Positions 25,050 through 35,462 of a stretch of DNA of 64,000 nt are shown here, piece after piece (positions within the stretch are counted from its first letter, which is position 1; each line of letters starts with the position of its first letter). Source of the stretch: Anoplolepis gracilipes (Eukaryota > Arthropoda > Insecta > Hymenoptera > Formicidae). The translations under genes and the position numbers were made by a program. Below the pieces are notes generated by a model. The model had not been told where the DNA came from, searched no databases, and worked only from the letters and a program-made list of their open reading frames with translations. Location of the stretch: positions 14,090,501 to 14,154,500 of the forward strand of contig NC_132976.1 of the NCBI RefSeq assembly GCF_047496725.1, written 5' to 3'.

Positions 25050-26202
25050 TTTAATAATTTTGTTTCTCATTTCTTGCAAATTTTTGCTTCGTAGTCTCGA
25101 TAGTTAGCGGGATGATTAGTACTACAGTTAACACATTTAGGCTAAACTTGTTGTTGTTTGTTACATTCTCGAGTATGATGCTTACCTGTACACTTGACAC
25201 ATCTCGATTCTCTTTTGCAAAATTGTTGCGTGTACCCATAAGTTTGACAATTTTTACATTGAGATATGAGTTTAAATCTTCTTAGTGTCTCAATTTCCAT
25301 TTTCATATCCAAAATCTCTTTTATTTCGTATATTCTTTTAATGTTTTCATTATTGCTGAAGATTAGTATGAAACAATGGAGAGGAAATTTATCTCCTTTT
25401 CAGCATGTTTATTCTTCTATTTTATAATTCTTGTGCCTCAGGTCTTCAAAAATCATTAGCGGGTTACATGTATGATGTAATTTTTTAGCTACTACTCTAA
25501 TGGGTCTGGTTAGTTTGTTTTCATATGTAGTACATGATATCCATCTCGTAGAAAATTTGTTAGCTTCCTGTAATCATCAGCACTCATGACATTTAGTTTG
25601 ATTTGTTGATTATTTAGTATAATTGCTGTAAAATCGAAATTGTTTTCCTTCAGATCTTTGTATAACAGTTCATAGTTTTTAACTTGACTGATCACGATAG
25701 TTGGTAGTTTGGGTTGTTTTCTTTGTATGATTTACTCAACATTTTGTTGAGGTTGTGATTGAGGGGAGGTTTCCGGAGAGAAACCATTTATCTCTTTTTG
25801 TTTCTTCTACCTTTAGTAACACATTCTGTTTCCTAAATTAATTCCTCTTCATGAGTATGGTATTATGTCGCTTATCTCTTTTCATCTACTGTCGGTGGGG
25901 AATTTCCCTTTCCAGTGCTTAATGGAATGCTTTTTTCAACTTTAGTATTTGTTGCTTCAGCTTTGCAACCGTCTGTTCTAACTTAATTCTTGCATTCCTT
26001 TCTAATTGTCAAGCATTAAATATTAACTGCTCATTCGGTGTACCAGAGTTTGTTGTATCATATTTTCCAAGCAATAATTGCCCCCCTCCCGGAATCCGTG
26101 GAGCCAGCCTCCGCAGAGGATGGATTTGCTAGTACGGCTGGATTACCACCTGGGGTATATTCAATCGAGTATGTTTTATCCATTGCCGAAAATATTTTTG
26201 TT
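25050..26202 (-). pseudogene. Jockey ORF1 (gag-like, zinc-knuckle) remnant
   Basis: ORF1 proteins of Jockey elements bind the element RNA. Translating leftward in shifting frames, a likely start near 26202 begins MDQNQQKYFRQW. Further on, 25510-25695 matches the gag domain (NYELLYKDLKENNFDF, then SADDYRKLTNFL). At about 25080-25260 come zinc knuckles: one CX2C-started finger (CKNCQTYGYTQQFC), one CX2CX3HX4C (CVKCTGKHHTREC) and a third incomplete CVNC finger. An Arg/Lys- and Gln-rich tail with a probable coiled segment (24701-25079) precedes ORF2. At least three frame changes and several stops are needed to read through, so no protein can be made. Confidence 0.75.
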
Positions 26203-26335
26203 GGTTTTGGTCCATCCTGAGTATTTTATTTCCCCGGTACCCTCCAACAAGTTGGCGAGCAATCCCCAATCCGCCACCTGGGGAGGCGCCCGATGAGGGT
26301 CCAGCATCCCCACACGGGATCACATAATGTGATAT

Positions 26336-26532
26336 TATTAAAGCAAAAATTGTATAGTTATTTTTAAATAAGATAAATGCATTTTCTGAGAAAAATAGAC
26401 GAAAAACTTAAAGAAATATTTATATCATTTATAAATCTTGTAGAACTACAACATAGACAGTATAGCTGACAAATGTAGTTTTTTCATAATTCACCGATAA
26501 TATCAAACATTTATCCTGTACTATAAATATTA
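26336..26532. other. Short AT-rich spacer
   Basis: AT-rich spacer, no feature seen. Confidence 0.5.
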
Positions 26533-26863
26533 CACGGTAAAAAATTTTGTGTTAAATTTAACACATTTCTCGTATCCCAATTTATCCACTCTAATTTTAA
26601 TGTTAATTTAACAGAAGGCAAATATGTAAACAAATAACACAAATAATATGTAAAAAATTAACACAAAAATGTGAATTAATGTAAGATTGACTTGTTAATT
26701 GTTGTTTTAACTCTTAGAAACGGTGAATATTAACTCAATGCAGAAAAGTTAAAATAACATGACGATAGTATGTTATATTGACATAAGAGTATGTTAAAAA
26801 TTTAACACAAAAATTTCTACAGAAGAAAATTTCAACAAAAATACAAAATGTTTTTTTACCGTG
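26533..26863. repeat. TA-flanked MITE with CACGGTAAAAAA termini
   Basis: The left end CACGGTAAAAAATTTTGTG and right end TTTTTTTACCGTG are both bordered by TA (26531-26532, 26864-26865). The 331-bp interior repeats TTAACACAAA and its inverse TTTGTGTTAA several times, so the arms pair loosely. It is non-coding. A TA target suggests mobilisation by a Tc1/mariner-type transposase. Confidence 0.7.
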
Positions 26864-26865
26864 TA

Positions 26866-27498
26866 TGTACAGTTTCTAAAATAAAAAGACAAATTATTTA
26901 TAATGACATTTTATCTTTGTTTACATTTCGGTTCAATAAATATAGATATATACTGCTCTTATTATTTTATTCAGAAAATACGTACTTATTATTAGTTTTG
27001 ATATTCTAAGCTCACTAAAGACCTTTTTTCTTTTCTTCCATGCCAACTATATTTTGTGGCAATTAATTTATTTGTAATTAATTTTCCAAGAATTGCAGTT
27101 GTTGCTATATTTATTTTGTTTTCTCCAATTATTTTTAAAGAAAAACTCTGTAAAAAAAGATTATTAAATATATAAAAATATATTTGTAATAAAATCTTCA
27201 AAAAAAGAAAAAATAGTATTCAAAGTGCATGCCTAAAAGTAGTTACATTGGTACTTTATTATTTTTCAGAAATAGTAGAAAACAGTTTATTAAAAAACTA
27301 GTTTATTAGAAAATCTGCAGTTTACAAAAAAGGAAAATATTACTTTTAATTTTTTATATTTTAAGTTATATTAAAATAGAAAATATCTTGATTTGAACGT
27401 ATTTAACGAGTTAAATAATAACATTAATATATACATATGTAATATAGTTTCTATGGAAACTTTAAATATTAAGTAAGAAAATATTATTAAATAAGAAT
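26866..27498. other. AT-rich stretch, no gene seen
   Basis: AT-rich sequence with one short, unrecognised minus-strand open frame (26992-27201). Confidence 0.5.
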
Positions 27499-28040
27499 TT
27501 GCTTTTAAAATATATCCCAAATTGTTTGCCCAAAGATGCCAGAACTTTGTTACACACACCTCGTACAACTAATTGCATAAGTATTGCAGATAGAGAATAT
27601 TTACATTTTGGATTATTAAATGTACTGAATTTATTAATGGAAAAATATACTAATGCCAAACTTACTGTTAACAGAATAATTTGTTCTATGAATGTCGATG
27701 GTTTATCAATTTCAAGGTCTTCACTTTATTGTCTTTGGCCAATTTTAATATCTGATGGAATTTTTCAATCCGTGCATATGATAGGAGCATATTATGGGTC
27801 AGGGTCAGGTAAACCGACATCAGCAAACGATTTCCTTAAACAATTCATTAATGAACTGAAGATACTTATAAAAGACAGATTTATGTATAGCACACGCCGT
27901 ATAAGTGTAACTCTCCACAATCATTTGTGATCCCCCTGCGAAATTATTTATTTTGTATACAAAAAGTCGTACTGGATTTTCAAGTAGTTCTAAATACACT
28001 AATAGAGGAGAAAGTATAAAACAGTACCATATTAATATTA
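27499..28040 (+). pseudogene. Transposase-like protein fragment, frameshifted
   Basis: The open frame 27499-27930 (143 codons) resembles an uncharacterised transposase-like protein that is widespread and multicopy in arthropod genomes. Landmarks are LPKDARTLLHTPR near the start, EYLHFGL, the NVDGLSIS...LWPILI block in the middle, and YYGSGSGKP..ANDFL..FINELK towards the end. The frame then meets a TGA at 27928. The continuation, beginning CDPPAKLFILYTKSRTGF and with a partial SK...GE segment, is in another frame to about 28040. Upstream and downstream parts of the parent protein are not evident, so this is a broken fragment. Recognition is from memory of the family. I cannot assign it to a named transposon superfamily. 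Confidence 0.6.
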
Positions 28041-28449
28041 TTAAATAAGAATAATTGATTACATAAATTAATACCTACTAATTAATACAGCAATAATTTA
28101 ATATTTCACTTCATAAATTGCCTTCCGATCGTAATACTAGGCAATTGTTAAAGAATCAATTAATTATTTTTATAATTAACTTTTGTTTGATAATTTACCA
28201 TTTTCTTAAAAAACATAAGATTTTCTAATTTTTTTTCAAACTCAAATAATTGTTCTTCTTCGAAATAAATAAGGCTCCAATATTTACAAATACGTAACTA
28301 TAAACTTGGCAATGAGAACCATGCGCGGATGTTAATGCGTAAAATTTCTTTAGAAATTAATTCTTTCGCGAAATTTAAATCGTGCACAGGACACATATTT
28401 TACTTGGTGTATTTTACTAAGAAATAGATTCTCATTTTTGAGAATTCTA
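28041..28449. other. AT-rich stretch, no gene seen
   Basis: AT-rich sequence without a recognised feature. Confidence 0.5.
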
Positions 28450-28579
28450 TAACTTCCTTTTTACCCCCTTAAAGAGAAGTAGACGAGAAAAATATCGGGG
28501 CGAAGTCACTAAATCGGGAATTGAACCCGAGTCTTTCGCTTGCCGGGCGACTGCTTTTACCACTGAGCTATTCAGCCCC
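28450..28579 (-). mobile_element. tRNA-derived SINE (head with A and B boxes)
   Basis: Read leftward from 28579 (GGGGCTGAA...), the sequence has a perfect pol III A box TAGCTCAGTGG (28560-28570) and a B box GGTTCAATTCC (28517-28527) at tRNA spacing. A short anticodon-like stem TCGC/GCGA also forms. The acceptor stem pairs only in part, the base 5' of the anticodon-like triplet is C rather than the invariant U, and tRNA-unrelated sequence (CTCGTCTACTTCTC) follows. I therefore read it as the head of a SINE, not a working tRNA gene. No clear tail or target duplication is seen. Confidence 0.6.
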
Positions 28580-29206
28580 ACACTATTTCGTGCTGTAGGG
28601 GATGGAGTGTAGTTTGATAAACTTTTGATCACTCGAGCGGAAATACCAAGATTTCCGAATTTAACTTCTCTGGCCTTTTCTGTAAGAACACTTAAAAAAC
28701 TATTGTTTATAAAACACAAATAGAAAATATGAATGATTTGCGTCGAAGAATTGTATAGGAATGTAGAGTCATTTCAGCAGATACCTTTAAAAATGTCCGC
28801 ATAGAGTTTGAGAATTGTCTTTATTATTGTTTAGCACATCACGGAAAACATTTTGAACATTTAAAATAACATGTAAAATAAATGAATTTACTTTAAATTG
28901 TATCTTTGCATCTAATTTTTTTTATACCTAAAACTTTCTAGTACGATTTCTTAAAAAATATTCAAATTAAAAAAACAAATGTGATTGTAAAGAGAATCAA
29001 AAGACTTTTAAAATGATGTGCCACTTGACCCCTATTGCCATTTAAGAATTTTGTAGAGGTAGCTATCTCTGCGAAGGCAGTGAAGTAATACTGTTGCATT
29101 TACCGTATTTATACGTCCGTCTCGAAAAGAAAATTGACGTCTTTCGGTATCTTTCGCAAAAATTAATTGGTCACAAAATAAACAGGGTGAAAACTTTTCA
29201 AATTAA

Positions 29207-29237
<31 letters not shown>

Positions 29238-29255
29238 GATATATATATATATATA
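28580..29255. other. AT-rich stretch, no gene seen
   Basis: No gene recognised. It ends in a (TA)n tract (29211-29253) that abuts the next MITE. Confidence 0.5.
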
Positions 29256-29583
29256 CAGGGTTTCCCATAATTCGCAAACCACCCGTCAAGTACAGGTAGA
29301 GTAGATTAAACTGAGTAAAAAAGTTATATACCATTTTGCAATTTTCGCAATAGTTAATGAGATATTAATTATAACAAATCAGCCAATCGGCGTCCGACAG
29401 AAGCGCGCGGCACGAAGAAGCCTCCCACTATTACTTGATATTAGGGGCGCCGACGATGTGTTATGTGTTTATGTGACTATGTGTGTAACTCTTCAGGTTG
29501 TCATTGCAGAGCGTTCCTCCCACCGCTTCGTCGGGTTAACCTACTCTACCTGCACCTGACGGGTTCGCGAATTATGGGACACC

Positions 29584-29586
<3 letters not shown>
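29256..29586. repeat. TA-flanked MITE, CAGGGTNTCCCATAATTCGC ends
   Basis: The left terminus CAGGGTTTCCCATAATTCGC and right terminus GCGAATTATGGGACACCCTG are both bordered by TA and embedded in (TA)n. The subterminal arms share CCGTCA.GT.CAGGTAGAGTA with their inverse. The 331-bp interior is GC-richer (CGGCGTCCGACAGAAGCGCG) but non-coding. Confidence 0.8.
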
Positions 29587-29638
<52 letters not shown>

Positions 29639-30743
29639 GGGTAGGAAATATGATAATTTTCAAATTAAAATAAATAAATGAAATATAATTTAAATATAAT
29701 TTATTTTTTGTTAGATAACAGTAGATTATATAATGCTATTTAGTATATTATTTTATTTTACTCGTTTTTGTAAATTAAAAAAAAATTTCACTTTTGTTAA
29801 AAGACGTTCGCATTAATCCTATTGCTCTAATTTATCACGCAGGTTTGCATTGCTCTTTGCATCATATTGTCTGGAATGGCTGTAATTTCATCTTATATAT
29901 TAACGAACTCAAGGTTCAATACATACATATAATATACTAGGATAAATGAAAAAAGTAAAAGGACTTTTTTATTTCTTCGAAGAGATGATTAGTACTCATT
30001 TCTCTATGCTTTATTATAACTTTAGTGTCTTTGTATATTTATATGTAACTGGTGACAAGAGATTGGCTCCATTACTTTGAACCAGAGAGCAAACGGCAGA
30101 TTTTAATGTGAAAACATCCGTTATCTTTCATACCAAAGAAACTCAATCAGAGTTTTGCTAAAACGTTGATGATAGTCTTTTGAGATATGGAAAATCCAAT
30201 TTTGATTTATTTCACACCTAAAGATGAAACCGTAATAATGACAATAACTGTAATTTATTACGAGAACTGAATATTAAATTCAAGAAGTAGAAAACTTTCC
30301 AAAGGCATAACTTTGCTATATGATAATGTTTGATCCTCATACTACTTACAAAATCATCAACTTCTTGAGTTTGAGCTGTTGGATCACCTATCATATAATC
30401 TTTATTTACTGAACATTTTTCACCTTTTCGGATCATTAAAAAAAGGTCTGTTTGAACAGAAGTTCTATTTAGATAAAGAAATCATTGTACAGCGGTGTAA
30501 AATTTACTGTGCACGAGACCAAAAGTTTTTTTCAGAAGTTTCTTTTAGAAGAATTCAAAAGCTTGTTAATAGATGGACTATCGTATAAAAGTAAGGAGAT
30601 TATGTAGAACAATGACTTGTATGTATAGTAAAACATCTAATTTCTTACACATATTTTATACAAATGTCTCTTTACTTGTTTACTTATCCTAGGTATATAT
30701 ATAATATTTATTACATTTTGTAATTCTATTTTTAATATATTCT
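29587..30743. other. (TA)n tract then AT-rich intergenic DNA
   Basis: 29587-29632 is (TA)n. No gene recognised beyond it. Short overlapping open frames at 30218-30588 lack family features. Confidence 0.5.
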
Positions 30744-31080
30744 ATAATCTAAAGATTAAACGAACTTACCAAGTGAAATTCGATCTTGATTATCCCGAAG
30801 GTTTTATCTGGATGGTGGTTTTAGCTGGATGAATAACTATGTAGTAGTGTTTCTGTGCACGCATGCTCGCAACAAGGTTCAGATTCAAAAGTTGCGCCGC
30901 CCCGTGGCGCTGTTCCCTCCGTCACGCCTCCATGTCATTGTTTAGATTTGCTAGGCAAATCGCTAATGCTGCTATGGGGAGGGTTGTTTACGGCAATGGG
31001 TGAGAGGTTCATCTGGACGAGACCCCCGGGATAATCAAGATCGAACTTTACTTGGTAAGTTCGTTTAATCTTTAGATTAT
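30744..31080. repeat. 337-bp inverted-end unit, relative of the adjacent element
   Basis: About 60 bp at the left (ATAATCTAAAGATTAAACG... to GATTATCCCG) is mirrored almost exactly at the right (CGGGATAATC... to CTTTAGATTAT). Inside are pieces of the neighbouring element's ends: GGATGAATAACTATGTAGTAG, CACGCATGCTCGCAACAAGG and GGACGAGACCCCCGGG. It looks like a deletion derivative of the same element joined to its left end. Confidence 0.65.
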
Positions 31081-32509
31081 ACCGGGGGTCTCGTCCGGAT
31101 GAATAACTATGTAGATGTTTAGAGAGCGATTTGCCGCCGCACTAGTTTTTTTTTTTTAAACCTAACAGTCTAGTTGTTGTTTCGCTGGCGGTTGTCTGGC
31201 TGGCTGGGCGATAGGCTTTGCTACCGGTGGGGTAGGTTTCAAGAGGTCTCGTGCTGCCTTTTCGCAAGCTTGAGCTGCCTTGAGATCTTCGGCGAATGCG
31301 CTTCCAAAGAGCCATTCGTTGACGGGCGCGTTGCCGACCGCGTTTTTACCAATTATGCTGAACGACGGTTTTATGAAAACACATCAAGCTAAAGAGAGAC
31401 GGTACTGGTGATCTGCAAGAATGTGAAGGCCGTCTGCTAATTGTCTCAGGGCCGAGTTGGCCTTCGGGCAGGAGTCCTTTCTTCCCTAGCCCCAGGAGTT
31501 TAGAGGTAGCAGACCCCAGGGCGTTCAAGGATGCTACGCCCTGCGCTTGCGACTGAGCCTTTCGTCGCGTTTCATTGTCGAGGTAGATGCTTTTAGGGCT
31601 GGTACGAACAGCTTGTTCAGCTTCGGAGAGCCCAGAATGGCAAGATTATCTTTTGCTTCATAATATTTTAGTAATTGGGCTCAACTTCTTCCAGCCCAGT
31701 GCAGACCGTAGTCCGGGCAAAGTTGAATATGCCCGGGGCCCATGGAGAATCGGTTGCTGGTTTGGCGGACGAGCCGAAAAATTCGTCGATAAACTCGTTT
31801 TCCTCTGTTATCTCTTCCTGGTTTGAAGTCATCTGTTTCAGGAAGGACACCAAGCGATTGCCTTCCGACTAAGGAAAGTCTGCAAAGGCTAAATGTTATG
31901 CAGTGAGGATCAGAGTCGGTTATGTCCCCCCTTTGTCTGAGATCTGACGAGTGTCAGAGGTGAGGGTCGGCGAGAGGACATACCTGGTTCAGAGCCCCGG
32001 TTCTGGAGAACCGTCTCCTTCTCTGTCTACAGGTCTGTAGCCAAGATCTGTGTCGTCGTAGCTCCCTCGTCACCGAGCGTCCTAACCTCGATGACCGCGT
32101 CATTCATCTTGACGTACGAGCTTCTCGAGAATTAGCTCGAGTGCCTCATTGGTTTTAAAAACCTGATTGTATAGGCGATCGCATGATCGGCTTCGTGACT
32201 GGTTGAGTCGTTGCGGTGGTGACAATGCACTGGTTTTCGGGAGTTGCGTCGAGATTCTCAGTCGCTGGAATGTCGTTCGTGAGATCGTTTTTTCCGGTGA
32301 GAGGACCTCGAGCGATTTCTGTACTTAGATTTATCCATTATGGCTAGATTTCGAAGAATGTTGTAAGAAAACATCAGTCTGCGTGTTGCTGTTGCGTGCA
32401 ACAAGAACACAATAACATGGAGGCGCGACTTTTGATCTGAACCTTGTTGCGAGCATGCGTGCAAAGAGGCACTACTACATAGTTATTCACCCGGACGAGA
32501 CCCCCGGTA
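31080..32509 (-). mobile_element. DIRS-like retroelement remnant with inverted terminal repeats
   Basis: The two ends are inverted copies of TACCGGGGGTCTCGTCCGG followed by TGAATAACTATGTAG (left 31080-31117, right 32470-32509). The interior, read leftward, encodes a broken gag-like protein (separate entry) and nothing resembling reverse transcriptase, tyrosine recombinase or methyltransferase. Inverted rather than direct terminal repeats plus a gag of this kind point to a DIRS-type (tyrosine recombinase) retroelement with most of its body deleted. The region is distinctly GC-richer than its flanks. The assignment rests on my recollection of DIRS gag features. Confidence 0.45.
31162..32345 (-). 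pseudogene. gag-like protein remnant of the DIRS-like element
   Basis: A likely start at 32345 opens MDKSKYRNRSRSSHRKKRSH, an Arg/Ser-rich N-terminus as in nucleic-acid-binding gag proteins, and stops after about 27 codons. Further pieces follow in other frames: an acidic stretch EEITEENEFIDEFFG (31668-31853), a segment with VPALKASTSTMKRDERL (about 31560-31610), LADGLHILADHQYRLSL (about 31390-31440), and a final open piece (31162-31350) with NEWLFGSAFAEDLKAAQACE and a Pro/Lys/Gln-rich tail ending in a stop. The order of blocks and the NEWLFG...LKAA...A..LLKP ending resemble DIRS-type gag proteins. Several frameshifts and stops make it a pseudogene. It is transcribed away from the right terminal repeat. 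Confidence 0.5.
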
Positions 32510-33815
32510 TAATATATATTCTACCTTTATTTTTTTATTTGATAAAAAGTTAAGAATCCAATAGATTTGTATTACTAGAAGAACGATATTTGCAAAATGG
32601 CCAGAGTTTACCAATTTTATATGTTTTATGCGTCATCTTACATTGAGAAATATTGTCATTTTGTCGTTTTAGATATGAATGTCGTTTTAGATATGAAGTC
32701 AATAGTCTATGACTCAGATCATTTACCATCATTTTATTTCACTTTTATATCATTTTAAAGGTAAATTTGACGCAATCAGTGACTAAAAAATAACATTATA
32801 ATGACATCTTACTATCTGAGATGAAGATATTCAATACTGACAATGGATTTTGAATAAACAATTGTTTTCAAGTGGTTCCAAAAATAAAAATTCAATGGAG
32901 CCCTTTAAGTCTAGAGAACATGAGCAGACTCAATTTGTCATTAAAAATTATTAAAATACAAAAATGGTTAATGAAACTTGAAAACAAGAATATATCTTTA
33001 TTAAATTGTTAAATTTTTTTTAATAGTTTTTCATTGTTCATTTTGTTGTTCCCAATCATCATTCAACTGGGTTTTCTATATTATGAAATATCTCCTATAC
33101 ATATATCTATAAATTAATTTTCGGTTGCTTTTCCGTATAATTTTACATGTTTGTTTACAACTAATATTAATAATAGAAATTATTACATTCATCTTTCATA
33201 AAATTCTTATAACCATATTCCAAGAAATTTAGAAATGATTTATGTTTGATGCAGTATTTATGACAATTTAAATGAGAAAAAAATTTCCTTTAAATTTATA
33301 ATAATTTTTATAAATATGCAGAGATTATAAAAATATATTATATCAAAAATACAAATATAAAAACTTAGCGATGAAATGTAATGCATAACAACATAACAAA
33401 ATTAATCTAATGTGTGCATATGACTTAATTTTAAAGAAATCATAGATGTTATAGATCAGCAAAACAAAACTATGACATATCAGTTATATCAATAACGTAA
33501 TAAATCTATAATTGTTACATAGAAATGTTATGTAATTTTGATGTTACTTTGTTATGTAACATTTATATAATTTGATAAATGTATAAATATGTGTATCTAT
33601 CTCTAAATCTTCATAAATGCTATATAACTTTAATGATGTAATTATAATATTATGTTAAACATCTAACATGATTTTGCCGTCAATGTATATCTTATAAAAA
33701 CTTAGTAACCGTTACATATAATTATAATGACGAAAAAAAACGATATCACATTAAAGATAAATAAATATATAACTTTGTTAACGGTTTTAAGCATTTTGAA
33801 AAAATGATATGTGTA
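32510..33815. other. AT-rich intergenic DNA
   Basis: AT-rich, without recognised genes. A 12-bp direct repeat (GTCGTTTTAGATATGAA) occurs at about 32663-32697. Confidence 0.5.
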
Positions 33816-34375
33816 CAGAGTGTCCCCAATTTAAATGGCAAAACTTCGGGAGCCTGTAGAGAACCGAGAAACTAAGACAAAAAGTCCTTTAGAGATTTGC
33901 TCATTTTTTCTCCATTTTAGAGAAAATCGCAAAAAAAGAAACAAAATAAGTGTTTGTTTTTTACTTATTTATTTACATTTTATTCATGTTATCCTCTATT
34001 TAATGCAGATATTGTTCAAAATGTTGCCCTCTTGCACTAATGCAAGCATTACATCTAGCACTGACCGTATTAATTGCAGCTAGACATTGTTCTGGTACAA
34101 CTGACTAAAGACTGATCAAGGATTCGTAGAAGAAAGCAGTAATGTGAACAAACAAAAGAATGTAAAGCATAACATCAAGTATTTACATATGTAAAGAACT
34201 TTGAAGTTTATTCAGTGCCAATCAACTCAAGAGAACAACTAATAATGAGAGATTGAATTTTTGCGATTTTCTCCAAAATGGAGCAAAAACAAGCAAATCT
34301 CTACAGTACTTTTTGTCTTAGTTTTTTGGTCCCCTACAGGTTCCCGAAGTTTTGCCATTTAAATTGGGAACCCTC
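33816..34375. repeat. TA-flanked MITE, CAGAGTGTCCCC ends, with transposase tail
   Basis: The left end CAGAGTGTCCCCAATTTAAA and right end TTTAAATTGGGAACCCTC are bordered by TA. Inverted arms of about 130 bp share GGCAAAACTTCGGGA.CCTG, ACTAAGACAAAAAGT, AGAGATTTGC and TTTTCTCCATTTT with their inverses. The interior retains a leftward coding scrap (separate entry), which suggests the MITE arose by internal deletion of a full transposon. Confidence 0.75.
34000..34104 (-). pseudogene. C-terminal scrap of an IS630/Tc1/mariner-type transposase
   Basis: Read leftward, the frame gives VPEQCLAAINTVSARCNACI then SARGQHFEQYLH and a stop. Many arthropod DDE transposases of this superfamily end with a block of the form RCxACIxxxGxHFE, followed by a few residues and the stop. 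About 33 codons remain. No DDE catalytic residues are present. It lies inside a TA-flanked fold-back element and reads towards its left end, as expected for the tail of the parent transposase gene. The match is recalled, not computed. Confidence 0.55.
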
Positions 34376-35179
34376 TATAATGTCGAAACGTATCTGGAAC
34401 ACATTTTTGAACATTTTTAAATGTATAATTATTTATTACTTTCAACATTTCTAATTTCATTAATATCATTAAGCACTTTGTGAAAAAATTAAACTCAAAA
34501 AATGCAATTATATATATTATGTATATGTACATAAAATCGATTTCCGTTTCACTCTTAATGACGTTAATGGTATTGGAAATGATGAAAGTAATTATATATT
34601 ATATATTAAGAAAATGTTCAAAAATATATTTCAGATATAGTTTTTTTCATTATATGCATGTCTTTTTTTCAGAACACTCAAAAATATCAACAGTAACATA
34701 TTTATTTATCTTTAATGTAATATCGTAATTTCATGATTATAGTTATATATGGTTTAAATAATTATTAAATAATTACTAAGCTGAATTTATTTGATCAAAA
34801 CTACTTTACTATTTCATTTTTGTGTTATGTTTTTAAGTTCATAACAAAAACTGAATAAAAAGTGCGCAAAATGTTTTATATAAAAAATATTATCTTTTTA
34901 ATAAAAAATAATAATTTATTTTTTGTTGAAACATTTATTCTAATTTCCGTACTGTAAAAAGTTTATCACAATGTAAAGTTCCATAAAATATCAGACATTT
35001 CAATTACATTGCAGCAATATGATTTTACAAGTTACAACATAATAATAATAATAATAATAATCATAATAATATCACATCTGTTTTTTTGTCTTTATATTGT
35101 ATTATAGAGATATTATAGGTGTATGTAATTGTAATATTTTATGATAAATGTTACAGCAACATTTTAATATACATATATA
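34376..35179. other. AT-rich stretch with (AAT)n
   Basis: No gene recognised. An (AAT)n tract lies at 35039-35070. Confidence 0.5.
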
Positions 35180-35462
35180 TGACAACTGCCACGCGGTTAC
35201 TAGGCGCGCTACTCATACGCATCCATTACCAGTCGTAGACCGTTCCTCCTATCATTCAATGAGCGCCTAGTAACCGCCTAGCAGTAGGATGGGCCTTCTC
35301 GTCGCACGCTTGTACTCGCCCGGATTTGTCAATCTTTGTTAATTAATTTCTCGGTAATAATTATATTACGAAGATCGCAAAATGGTAGAGGACTTTTCTA
35401 CTCAGTTTGACCTGCTCTACCTGTATATGAGCGGTGAGGCGATTATTACCGGGGACACCCTG
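35180..35462. repeat. Right half of a CAGGGTGTC-family MITE
   Basis: Matches the right half of the 8763-9234 and 20876-21286 elements: GCGCCTAGTAACCG, GGGCCTTCTCGTCGC, GGATTTGTCAATCTTTGTTAATTAATTTCTCGG, ATCGCAAAATGGTAGAGGAC and CTGCTCTACCTG. It ends GGGGACACCCTG before TA. The left terminus is absent, so the copy is truncated. Confidence 0.7.

Larger units (their letters stand above)
22273..26335 (-). mobile_element. Jockey-clade non-LTR retrotransposon, degraded
   Basis: Read leftward, the element runs from a 5' untranslated part near 26335 through a gag-like ORF1 with zinc knuckles, then an ORF2 with apurinic-type endonuclease and reverse transcriptase. It ends in an A-rich tail, seen on the plus strand as T-rich sequence at about 22270-22288. 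A length of about 4.1 kb, ORF1 with CCHC knuckles, no LTRs and the RT motifs given below fit the Jockey clade. Every ORF is broken by stops and frameshifts and the RT has an internal deletion, so the copy is dead. Confidence 0.85.

Noticed and set aside
28497..28579. Functional tRNA gene on the minus strand
   Set aside because: A and B boxes are good, but the acceptor stem is imperfect, U33 is missing and non-tRNA sequence continues past the 3' side. A SINE head fits better.
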